Assembly (NCBI GenBank): GCA_018262235.1 | Contig: JAGTRY010000001.1 | Coordinates: 1 to 64,000 of the forward strand | Length of the DNA: 64,000 nt | Origin: Pseudomonadota bacterium | GTDB lineage: Bacteria > Pseudomonadota > Gammaproteobacteria > Burkholderiales > Rhodocyclaceae | Direction: 5' to 3' | Part shown: positions 53,679 to 61,123 of the stretch, piece after piece | Layout of the letters: the number at the start of each line of letters is the position of its first letter | How positions within the stretch are numbered: position 1 is the stretch's first letter | Notes under the pieces: model-generated | What the model saw: only the letters and a program-made list of their open reading frames with translations | Told to the model about the DNA's origin: nothing | The model's database searches: none | Made by a program: the position numbers and the translations under genes

Positions 53679-54409
53679 GCCGACCTCCCCGCGCCCAGGC
53701 GCTGCCACAGCAGGTTGGCACTCATCCCCGCCATCATCCCGGCACAAGCCGCCAGCACGATCCACAATTTGAAGGGCAAACCCTGGGCCAGCAGCGCCGT
53801 AGCGCCCGCCACCAGCACCGCCAGCAATTCGCTGCGCCGGCGCAGGCTGGGCGCCAGCAAAGCAATGAAAGTCAGCGCAATCGAAAAGTCCAGCGACCAG
53901 TCCGCCGGCAGTGTCGTCCCGAGCAGCACCCCGCCCACCGTCGACACCTGCCAGCCCAGCCACAAGGTCAGCCCCGTTCCGAACAGGAACCAGTGGCGTT
54001 GCGGAGTCTGCGGGCCGCTCGACAAGCGCCCCACCGCCGCCATGTAGGCCTCGTCCGTCAGCAGATAGGCCAGCACCAGCTTCCAGCGCAAAGGCAACTC
54101 GCGCAACAAGCTCGCCACGCTGGCGCTGTAGAGCGCATGGCGCAAATTCACCACGCCCACCGTGCCGACAATAATCGGCGCCGGCACCAGACCGCCCCAC
54201 AACTGCGCAAAAACCACCTGCGACGCCCCGCCAAACACCACCGAAGACATCGCCACCACCGCCCACGCCGGCAGACCGGCCTGCAGCCCCAGCACGCCAT
54301 ACACCAAGCCAAACGGCAGCACCCCCAGCAACAACGGCAACTCCGCCCGCACCCCGCCCCACAGCTCGGCAGAACGGTCCGCGCCGGCCAGATAATCCCA
54401 ACTGCTCAC
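53675..54409 (-). CDS. azlC: AzlC branched-chain amino acid exporter subunit
   Basis: The 244-residue permease has LPLLLGVLPFGLVYGVLG, SVVFGGASQVVFAQLW, GVVNLRHALYSASVA and LTDEAYMAA, all family blocks, with about seven membrane helices. It comes first in an azlC-azlD operon. Confidence 0.92.
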   Translation of the reverse strand: MSSWDYLAGADRSAELWGGVRAELPLLLGVLPFGLVYGVLGLQAGLPAWAVVAMSSVVFGGASQVVFAQLWGGLVPAPIIVGTVGVVNLRHALYSASVASLLRELPLRWKLVLAYLLTDEAYMAAVGRLSSGPQTPQRHWFLFGTGLTLWLGWQVSTVGGVLLGTTLPADWSLDFSIALTFIALLAPSLRRRSELLAVLVAGATALLAQGLPFKLWIVLAACAGMMAGMSANLLWQRLGAGRSA

Positions 54410-54450
54410 GCCCTACTCCTCATCAATCAGCAGGCTCAAGCATAACCTGC

Positions 54451-54480
54451 TTGGCAAGCAGCCCGGATTGTCATTAGAAT
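54451..54480 (+). promoter_or_regulatory. Promoter of tRNA-Ala/tRNA-Lys
   Basis: TTGGCA (54451-54456), an 18-base spacer and TAGAAT (54475-54480) sit 14 bases before the first tRNA. It is a good sigma-70 promoter. Confidence 0.65.
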
Positions 54481-54494
54481 TCAGCCCTTGCCGT

Positions 54495-54570
<76 letters not shown>

Positions 54571-54579
54571 CACGATTTT

Positions 54580-54655
<76 letters not shown>

Positions 54656-54691
54656 AAATCCCGCGCTTGCAAGACAAGAGCGTACGGTCAG

Positions 54692-54724
54692 AAAGCCCGA
54701 TTCGAATGAGTCGGGCTTTTTGCT
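54692..54724 (+). terminator. Terminator after tRNA-Lys
   Basis: A 9-bp stem AAAGCCCGA/TCGGGCTTT with a 10-base loop is followed by a run of T. It ends the two-tRNA transcript 37 bases past tRNA-Lys. Confidence 0.85.
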
Positions 54725-54865
54725 TTTCTGTGCGCACAGGCAGTCACAGACAGCGGTTATCGCCCTGCCAGGCCATCCTGGCAGATAATCAGGATGGCGA
54801 CGCTTGCCAGTTGCCGTCGTCCGGTTCACTGTGGCAGCCCTCCATCCACTTCAGCGGGGACCGAT

Positions 54866-55312
54866 ATGCAAGAAGAATTCGAGTACGTGGGTTTTTGGGC
54901 ACGGGTTGGCGCCAGTCTGGTCGACTCGGTGTTACTGCTGGTGATCATCGTGCCGATTCTCGTCGGCATTTATGGCTGGGCTTACTTTGATGCGGAGGCG
55001 TTGATCCAGGGGCCAGCTGATTTTCTGCTGTCGTGGATTTTCCCGGCCGTGCTGATCATCCTGTTCTGGCTCAAGCGCCAGGCAACACCGGGCAAGGATG
55101 CGGTGTCGGCAATGATTGTTGACGCCAAAACAGGGGAGCCGCCTACGACAACCCAACTGGTGATCCGCTATCTGGGCTATTACGTGTCGACCATCCCGCT
55201 GGGCCTCGGCCTGATCTGGGTGGCTTTCGATGCCCGCAAGCAAGGCTGGCACGACAAGATGGCGGGAACGGTGGTCATCCGCCGGAAGAAAACGCACGCC
55301 CCGGAGGCCTGA
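54866..55312 (+). CDS. RDD family membrane protein
   Basis: The 148-residue protein has an RDD domain: FWARVGASLVDSVLLLV with the Arg and Asp of the motif, two to three membrane helices and TPGKDAVSAMIVDAKTGEP. ATG 54866 has GGGGACC before it. RDD proteins are poorly understood; some act in ion homeostasis. It stands alone and converges on the MFS gene. Confidence 0.85.
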   Translation: MQEEFEYVGFWARVGASLVDSVLLLVIIVPILVGIYGWAYFDAEALIQGPADFLLSWIFPAVLIILFWLKRQATPGKDAVSAMIVDAKTGEPPTTTQLVIRYLGYYVSTIPLGLGLIWVAFDARKQGWHDKMAGTVVIRRKKTHAPEA

Positions 55313-55318
55313 GCGGCG

Positions 55319-56512
55319 TCACGGGCGGGGGTCTGCCACTTCCTGACTCAGCCGATAGCCGCGGTGCGACTGCCAGCTGGCATAGCCGGCAATACAGCCG
55401 ACGCCGAGAAACACCGGCACCGCGCCGAACAGGCCGGATATCGCACCATAGATGGAGGGCGCGGTAAGCCCCATGGAGTTGCCCATCATCGAACGCAGAC
55501 CGGCGCCTTCACCGGCTTTGCCATCAGGCATGGCGCGGTAGATCAGGCTGAGGATGTTGGGCTGGCCCGCCCCCGCCGCGAGGCCGAACACGAAGCCTAG
55601 CGCGGCATGCAGATAGCCGTTGGAAATCAGTGGCAGCAGGCAGAACACGCCGCAGGTGATCGCAAAGGCCAGAGCCATCATGCGCCACTCGCTCAGGCGA
55701 CGTGACATCCAGGGCAGCAACGCGCGGATCGCGAAGGAACCGACTGCGAAGCTGGACATGATCATGCCGATGGTGGTCGCCGAGAAACCGCGCTCGTGGC
55801 CCAACACCGGCGTCATGAAGGCAAAGCCGTCGTAGGACATCGAGACGACCATTGCCAGCAGGTAGATGCGCAAGAGCCGCGGATTGGTGAACACCATCCG
55901 CACCACACTGGCGCCGCCGCTGGCAACTTTGCGCCGCCCGCCCGCGCCACCCGGCACATCCACACAGAAAGAGACGACCAGACTGGCACAGACAATCGCG
56001 CCCATCGTGGCGTAGGCCGCCGCAAAACCGCCATGATCGATCACGAAGCCAGCGACCGCCGGACCACCGACTGCCGCCACCGAATTGCCCATGGCCAGCC
56101 AGCCGAGCATGCCGACGCGATCACCTTCCTGCTCGAAGGGCATCACGCTGACCGCCACGTTGGCCGCCAGCATGTAGCTGGCAAAGCCAAAGCCGCAAAC
56201 CACCGCAGCACCGAGCACGGTAACCAGACTGGGCCACACCGAGGGCGCAATCAGGCCGAGGATCATGATGACCTGACTGGTGCGCATTACCTGGCGCGCA
56301 CCAACCTTGTCGATCCACCTCCCCATGTACAGCGACAGCAAGGCCGGCAGCAGGCTGTAGCCACTGTAGGCAATCCCGGCCATGGCTTCCGTATGCCCGT
56401 TGCGCAACATGTACAGCGAGGCCGCAATGCGCCCGCCGCCCAGCGTGATGTTGGCGAGCATCGAAACCGCGATGAGGGAGAACAGCTGGATCTGGTTGCG
56501 CGTGAATTGCAT
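55319..56512 (-). CDS. Major facilitator superfamily transporter
   Basis: The 397-residue protein has 12 predicted membrane helices, the loop motif YMGRWIDKVGARQVMR between helices 2 and 3, and a related GSFAIRALLPWMSRRLSEWR in the second half. The substrate cannot be told. It is transcribed leftward, 129 bases from the GST gene. Confidence 0.86.
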   Translation of the reverse strand: MQFTRNQIQLFSLIAVSMLANITLGGGRIAASLYMLRNGHTEAMAGIAYSGYSLLPALLSLYMGRWIDKVGARQVMRTSQVIMILGLIAPSVWPSLVTVLGAAVVCGFGFASYMLAANVAVSVMPFEQEGDRVGMLGWLAMGNSVAAVGGPAVAGFVIDHGGFAAAYATMGAIVCASLVVSFCVDVPGGAGGRRKVASGGASVVRMVFTNPRLLRIYLLAMVVSMSYDGFAFMTPVLGHERGFSATTIGMIMSSFAVGSFAIRALLPWMSRRLSEWRMMALAFAITCGVFCLLPLISNGYLHAALGFVFGLAAGAGQPNILSLIYRAMPDGKAGEGAGLRSMMGNSMGLTAPSIYGAISGLFGAVPVFLGVGCIAGYASWQSHRGYRLSQEVADPRP

Positions 56513-56641
56513 GCACTGATTCTAACATTGTCAGACAACTTTCCTGCGGCGATTGCGCCCACCGAGGAAGCCGGCTCCGGCACGAACAGTTTGAGGCGTA
56601 TTCAGCCCAATCCCTGCCGTACCGGATCGGCCGTTGGTTCG

Positions 56642-57274
56642 TCAGGCGGTGCCGGTGGAAGCTTCTTCTGCCAGCACTTTCTGGATGACAGGATCTTCCG
56701 CCATGCGCTGCTGGAGCGCGGCCGCCTTGGGGAAGCGCTGCAGATCCACGCCGTCACCTTCCAGCCACTGGGCGATGGTGAACAGATAGATGTCGCTGAT
56801 GCTGTAGGTGTCGCCGAGCACCCAGGGCCCCTTGAGCAGGCTGGATTCGATCAGTTCGAAACACGCCGCCATGTTCTGCGGCACTTTCTTCTGCATCGCC
56901 GCAATGGCTTCCGGTTCGTCCGCCCAGCGCTGGCCACGAAAACGATGGGCATGGGCGACATGCACGGTCGAGCACAGGTAGCTGTTGAAAGACTGCACCT
57001 GCGCCAGCGCAAAGGGGTCATCCAGCGGAGCCAGCCGGGCGGCCGGAAAACACTGCGCGACATACATCAGCAAGGCAGGGGTTTCTGTCAGGATGCCGCG
57101 ATCCGTCGCCAGTGCCGGTACCCGGCCATTGGGATTGATCTGCAGAAATTCGGGCGAGCGTTGTTCGCTCCTGGAAAAATCGACGCGCCGGGTTGCGTAG
57201 TCCGCACCGGCTTGCGCCAGCGCGATATGGGTGGCCAGGGCACAGGTACGTGGGGCGTAGTACAAGGTGAGCAT
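56642..57274 (-). CDS. Glutathione S-transferase
   Basis: The 210-residue protein has a thioredoxin-like N-terminal domain (LTLYYAPRTCALATHIAL, with Cys/Ser typical of the beta class), the cis-Pro block NGRVPALATDRGILTET, and an all-helical C-terminal domain (VLGDTYSISDIYLFTIAQW, the N-capping box). It probably conjugates glutathione to electrophiles; the actual substrate is unknown. Confidence 0.9.
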   Translation of the reverse strand: MLTLYYAPRTCALATHIALAQAGADYATRRVDFSRSEQRSPEFLQINPNGRVPALATDRGILTETPALLMYVAQCFPAARLAPLDDPFALAQVQSFNSYLCSTVHVAHAHRFRGQRWADEPEAIAAMQKKVPQNMAACFELIESSLLKGPWVLGDTYSISDIYLFTIAQWLEGDGVDLQRFPKAAALQQRMAEDPVIQKVLAEEASTGTA

Positions 57275-57304
57275 GGTTTTCTCTCTTCAGTCAGGGTTAA
57301 CAGG

Positions 57305-58000
57305 CTAGGCATCAAAATCCCGCAGTCTGGCCACATCCGGTACGCGGATGGTTTTGCCATCAACGGCAATCAAGCCGGCACTGCTGAGTGAATGCAGGAT
57401 GCGCGAAAAAGTCTCCGGTGTCACCGACAGGCGTGAGGCCAGCACCAGCTTGCTGGTGGGCAGATCGATCTCGAGCGCGCCCTGGGCAAGGCCGCCATCG
57501 CCGGCTTCGCGCAGCAGGTAACCGATCAGGCGCTGGGTGGACGAGCGCAGCGCATAGCCTTCCACGTCCTGGACCAGTGAATGCAGGCGTAGCGACAGGC
57601 CGGCCAGCATCTTGCGGGCAAAAAGCTTGTCGGTGTCGATCAATTCCTGCACCGGCTCGCGCGGGATGCCCAGCACCAGTGAATCGCTCAGGGCTTCGGC
57701 CGTGACCGGGAAGGGGCGGCCGAGGAACATCACCGCCTCACCGAAACTCATGTGCGCGGAAATGATCTCCAGCACTTTCTCGTTGCCATTCGGCGCACTC
57801 ACCGCCAGCTTGATCTGGCCATGCACGACCAGATAGAAGCCGGTACACGGGTCATTCTGGCGGAACAGCACCTCCCCGCGGATCAGGCGATGCTCGCTGA
57901 CGGTATCGGCAATGCGATCCAGCGCAGCCCCATCCACTGCGGCAAAGAGGGGCAAACGACCAAGCAGACCACGCACATCGGCTTTGAGAGATTTATCCAT
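57305..58000 (-). CDS. Crp/Fnr-family regulator, FNR/DNR-like recognition helix
   Basis: The 231-residue protein has a cyclic-nucleotide-binding-type domain (RGEVLFRQNDPCTGFYLVVH, then SFGEAVMFLGRPFPV), a long dimer helix and a winged helix. The recognition helix SVTPETFSRILHSL keeps the E-x-x-S-R pattern that reads TTGAT half-sites. N-terminal cysteines for an FNR iron-sulfur cluster are absent, so a DNR-like (heme/NO) or other input is more likely. A matching DNA site exists before the hemerythrin operon at 9540-9553. It diverges from earP with 54 bases between starts. Confidence 0.88.
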   Translation of the reverse strand: MDKSLKADVRGLLGRLPLFAAVDGAALDRIADTVSEHRLIRGEVLFRQNDPCTGFYLVVHGQIKLAVSAPNGNEKVLEIISAHMSFGEAVMFLGRPFPVTAEALSDSLVLGIPREPVQELIDTDKLFARKMLAGLSLRLHSLVQDVEGYALRSSTQRLIGYLLREAGDGGLAQGALEIDLPTSKLVLASRLSVTPETFSRILHSLSSAGLIAVDGKTIRVPDVARLRDFDA

Positions 58001-58054
58001 GGTTCTGTTTTGCTGGGACAATGTCGGGGAAGCCACATTCTGCTCAATCCCTTC

Positions 58055-59239
58055 ATGCCCGTCACGCGCTGCGACATCTTCTGCAAGGTTATCGACAACT
58101 ACGGCGACATCGGCGTGTGCTGGCGTCTGGCTCGCCAGCTGGTCAGGCAGCACGGTCTGGCCGTGCGCCTGTGGGTGGACGATCTGGCCAGTTTCCAGCG
58201 CCTGGCGCCGGCCGTCGATGCCACGGCGGCAACGCAGACCGTACAGGATGTCTCCGTGTGGCGTTGGGATGAGGCCGCAGCGATGGCAGAACCTGCCGAT
58301 ATCGTGATCGAGGCTTTCGCCTGCGATCCGCCCGAGGCTTATGTCGCAGTCATGGCCGCGCGCGTCCGCAAACCGGCGTGGATCAATCTCGAATACCTCA
58401 CTGCCGAAGCCTGGGCCGCAGGGAGTCACGGCCTGCCTTCGCCCCATCCGCGCCTGCCGCTGACCAAATATTTCTTTTTCCCGGGGTTCACGCCAGACAC
58501 CGGTGGGCTGATCCGCGAAGCCGCGCTGACCGGGAGATCGCCGACACTCCCACACGACAAAGACACCCAGCAAACCTTCTGGGCCCGTGTGGAAGTCCCG
58601 CCGCCACCGCCAGCAGCATTGAAAGTCTCCCTGTTTGCCTACGAAAACGCCGCCATCCCCGGCCTGCTCGACGCCTGGGCAAACGGTGATCGTGCGATTT
58701 TCTGCGCCGTTACCGCCGGACGGCATGTGCCGCAGGTGCAGGCCTGGCTGAACGCCGTTGGAACGGACGTGGGCCGCGAAGCCCTGACTCACGACCCACA
58801 TCCGCCCCAACAGGTCGGCCGCCTGCACCTGGCCTTTCTGCCCTTCCTGCCCCAGCCGGATTACGACGGCCTGCTGGCCGCCTGCGATCTGAACTTCGTG
58901 CGTGGAGAGGATTCCTTCGTACGCGCCCAGTGGACCGGACATCCTTTCATCTGGCACATCTATCCGCAGGAAGAAAACGCCCATCAGCCCAAACTGGCGG
59001 CTTTCCTGGAGCTGTACAGCGCCGGGCTCGGCACGGCGGAATGCAGTGCCTTGCGCAATTTCTGGCAAGCCTGGAGTGACGAAAGCGATGCCGGCACACG
59101 CTGGCCGGCCCTGCTCGCGGCCTTGCCCGCACTGCAGCAACATACGGAAAAATGGACATCAAATCTTGTTTCGCAGACCGATCTTGCGGCCAAGCTGCTG
59201 ATTTTCTGCAAAAACTTGCTAGAATGTCCGGCTTTGTAA
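58055..59239 (+). CDS. earP: EF-P arginine rhamnosyltransferase EarP
   Basis: EarP moves rhamnose from dTDP-rhamnose to Arg32 of EF-P, activating it to rescue ribosomes at polyproline. The 394-residue protein has the conserved start CDIFCKVIDNYGDIGVCWRLA, with Asp14 and Asp18 matching catalytic residues known in other EarPs, and the sugar-nucleotide site FVRGEDSFVRAQWTGHPFIW. The target efp follows 43 bases downstream and has Arg at position 32. Confidence 0.95.
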   Translation: MPVTRCDIFCKVIDNYGDIGVCWRLARQLVRQHGLAVRLWVDDLASFQRLAPAVDATAATQTVQDVSVWRWDEAAAMAEPADIVIEAFACDPPEAYVAVMAARVRKPAWINLEYLTAEAWAAGSHGLPSPHPRLPLTKYFFFPGFTPDTGGLIREAALTGRSPTLPHDKDTQQTFWARVEVPPPPPAALKVSLFAYENAAIPGLLDAWANGDRAIFCAVTAGRHVPQVQAWLNAVGTDVGREALTHDPHPPQQVGRLHLAFLPFLPQPDYDGLLAACDLNFVRGEDSFVRAQWTGHPFIWHIYPQEENAHQPKLAAFLELYSAGLGTAECSALRNFWQAWSDESDAGTRWPALLAALPALQQHTEKWTSNLVSQTDLAAKLLIFCKNLLECPAL

Positions 59240-59282
59240 ATCTCTTCAGGCGCACTTGTGGGCGCCGCTCTAAGGTGTCCCT

Positions 59283-59840
59283 ATGAAAACCGCTCAAGAA
59301 CTCCGCGTCGGCAACGTCGTGATGGTTGGCGCCGACGCACTGGTCGTGCAACGCGCTGAATACTCCAAAGGTGGCCGCAACGCTGCCCAGGTCAAGATGA
59401 AATTCAAGAACCTGCTGACCGACGCCGGCTCTGAATTCGTCTACAAGGCGGATGACAAGTTTGAAGTCGTCACGCTGGACCGCAAGGAAGTGACCTATTC
59501 CTACTTCGCCGATCCGATGTACGTGTTCATGGACGATGAGTACAACCAGTACGAAATCGAAGCCGACAACATGACCGACGCGTTGAAGTATCTGGAAGAC
59601 GGCCTGAAGTGCGAAGTCGTGTTCTACAACGAGAAGGCCATCTCGGTCGAACTGCCGACCTCCGTGGTTCGTGAAGTGATCTACACCGAACCCGCCGTCA
59701 AGGGCGACACTTCGGGCAAGGTGCTGAAGCCCGCCCGCCTGGCGACCGGCTTCGAGCTGCAAGTGCCGGCTTTCGTGAACATCGGCGACAAGATCGAAAT
59801 CGATACCCGCACGGATGAGTACAAGAACCGCGTGAAGTAA
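59283..59840 (+). CDS. efp: Elongation factor P, arginine type
   Basis: EF-P binds between P and E sites to speed peptide bonds at consecutive prolines. The 185-residue protein has three beta-barrel domains. The loop [10 protein letters not shown] has Arg32, the residue rhamnosylated by EarP, in place of the Lys used in E. coli. C-terminal block: [21 protein letters not shown] good terminator follows. Confidence 0.97.
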   Translation: MKTAQELRVGNVVMVGADALVVQRAEYSKGGRNAAQVKMKFKNLLTDAGSEFVYKADDKFEVVTLDRKEVTYSYFADPMYVFMDDEYNQYEIEADNMTDALKYLEDGLKCEVVFYNEKAISVELPTSVVREVIYTEPAVKGDTSGKVLKPARLATGFELQVPAFVNIGDKIEIDTRTDEYKNRVK

Positions 59841-59872
59841 GCACACGGCTTCACTCACTGCTGCGGATATGA

Positions 59873-59899
59873 AAAGGGACCTTCGCGGTCCCTTTTTCT
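59873..59899 (+). terminator. Terminator of efp
   Basis: A 10-bp stem AAAAGGGACC/GGTCCCTTTT with a 5-base loop continues into T residues, 33 bases after the efp stop. Confidence 0.88.
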
Positions 59900-59921
59900 T
59901 GGCCGTTCCGCCCGAGCCGAC

Positions 59922-60368
59922 TCAGTACCGCATCTCGATCCGGAGGGGCTGTGTGCCTTCGCGTTTCACTTCAAACGCACTGTCCTCGAACTTCGGTGGC
60001 CCGATGACCTTCGGGTTCTGCGACAAGCCATAGCCTTCGGTCGGAAACATTCCGAAGCGCAGATCAAGCTTCTGGTTGGCGTTCTCGTCGTGATAGACCA
60101 TCACCGCATAACGCCCGGGCTCCAGACCTTCGACATGAAACTGCAAGGCGCCTTGCTGCGCCGGTAACTCGATCACGCGCACGGCCTGGGCTTCCTTGCG
60201 GAAAGTCGCGGCATCCCGGTAGAGGCTCAGCCTCACCGCGCCTTGCGCCGAATGCACAGGTGCCACCATGATGTCCAGTGCGCCTCCCGGTTGTGCCGCC
60301 ACCCACGGGGTCAGCAGCGCCAGCACGCCGGCGGCGAGGCTGAATTTCCAACTGAAACAAGGGCTCAT
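59922..60368 (-). CDS. DUF2141 secreted protein
   Basis: The 148-residue protein has a signal peptide (FSLAAGVLALLTPWVAA) and a DUF2141 domain: GAVRLSLYRDAATF, LEPGRYAVMVYHDENANQKLD and PTEGYGLSQNPKV. ATG 60368 has GAGGAAG in front. The domain is a small beta sandwich of unknown role. Confidence 0.82.
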   Translation of the reverse strand: MSPCFSWKFSLAAGVLALLTPWVAAQPGGALDIMVAPVHSAQGAVRLSLYRDAATFRKEAQAVRVIELPAQQGALQFHVEGLEPGRYAVMVYHDENANQKLDLRFGMFPTEGYGLSQNPKVIGPPKFEDSAFEVKREGTQPLRIEMRY

Positions 60369-60538
60369 CAAAACTTCCTCAAGCGTGAAACACCTGCCAC
60401 GCCGGCAGGTCTGGCCACATTCAACCATGTTCCAGCGCGGTTTGTCGCACCGGGCTCGACACGCCAGCATCCCGAAGGCAACTTGTGCCAGCCGGACTTG
60501 TCTTATCCTCCATACACCGTTCTTCCGGAGTACCCAGC

Positions 60539-60805
60539 ATGCAAAAAATCCTGATCCCCGCCCTCTGTGTCGTGCTCGCTGCCTGCACGCCGCAAATCAA
60601 GGAAGACAGCCAGAATGCCGGCCACGAAGTCGCCAAAGGTGCAAAAGCCGTCGCCAATGGTGCTGTGGATGCCGCGAAAGTGGTGAAAGACACCGCGGTC
60701 GAGGTCTATCAAGGCACCAAGGAAACCGGGAAGAAAATCGGTTCGGAGGCCGCTGAAGTGGGCCGCGAAGTCGGCAAAAAGGCCCAGGAAACCTTTGCCA
60801 AGTAA
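60539..60805 (+). CDS. Small lipoprotein with amphipathic repeat helix
   Basis: The 88-residue protein has a lipobox (VVLAACTP) and a mature part made of 11-residue-like repeats rich in Ala, Lys, Val and Glu (VAKGAKAVANGAVDAAKVV, TGKKIGSEAAEVGREVGKK). Such repeats form long amphipathic helices as in LEA- and entericidin-like proteins. It likely sits in the envelope and may be stress-induced; no promoter evidence supports that. Confidence 0.75.
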   Translation: MQKILIPALCVVLAACTPQIKEDSQNAGHEVAKGAKAVANGAVDAAKVVKDTAVEVYQGTKETGKKIGSEAAEVGREVGKKAQETFAK

Positions 60806-60811
60806 GGCACA

Positions 60812-61048
60812 TCAATCGAACAGCTCGGCCTCCAGCCTGCCCAGTTCGTCGTCGACACTGCCCCGCAGTACAAAATTGCGGCCGGCCTTGGCGTACCAAT
60901 ATCCGGCATTGGCCAGATCACCTTCCTGGATGTGCAGGATGCCATGCAGCCAGAAACCCAGCATCGAATCATCGGCTTGCGCCATCTCGTGAGCCTTGGC
61001 CCAGTCACCACTGCGCGCATGTTTGACTGCGTGACGAAGATTGATCAT
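60812..61048 (-). CDS. Small conserved hypothetical protein, 78 residues
   Basis: The product (MINLRHAVKHARSGDWAKAH at the start) resembles a short TPR-like helical pair: GDWAKAHEMAQ, then GFWLHGILHIQEGDLANAGYWYAKAG. ATG 61048 is chosen because further upstream the frame lies antisense to uvrA. It converges on the small lipoprotein gene and diverges from uvrA. No function is known to me. Confidence 0.7.
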   Translation of the reverse strand: MINLRHAVKHARSGDWAKAHEMAQADDSMLGFWLHGILHIQEGDLANAGYWYAKAGRNFVLRGSVDDELGRLEAELFD

Positions 61049-61123
61049 TGCAAGGTACCCCTGGCCGAGTGATCCTGCGACAATTCTGGCACACGTAGAA
61101 ATAATTGCCGGACTTCCCCAGCC

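Noticed and set aside
55796-57391. 531-residue plus-strand frame
   Set aside because: It runs antisense to the MFS and GST genes, both well supported.
57305-59143. 612-residue version of the Crp/Fnr protein
   Set aside because: The extra 380 residues are antisense to earP; ATG 58000 gives the normal family length.
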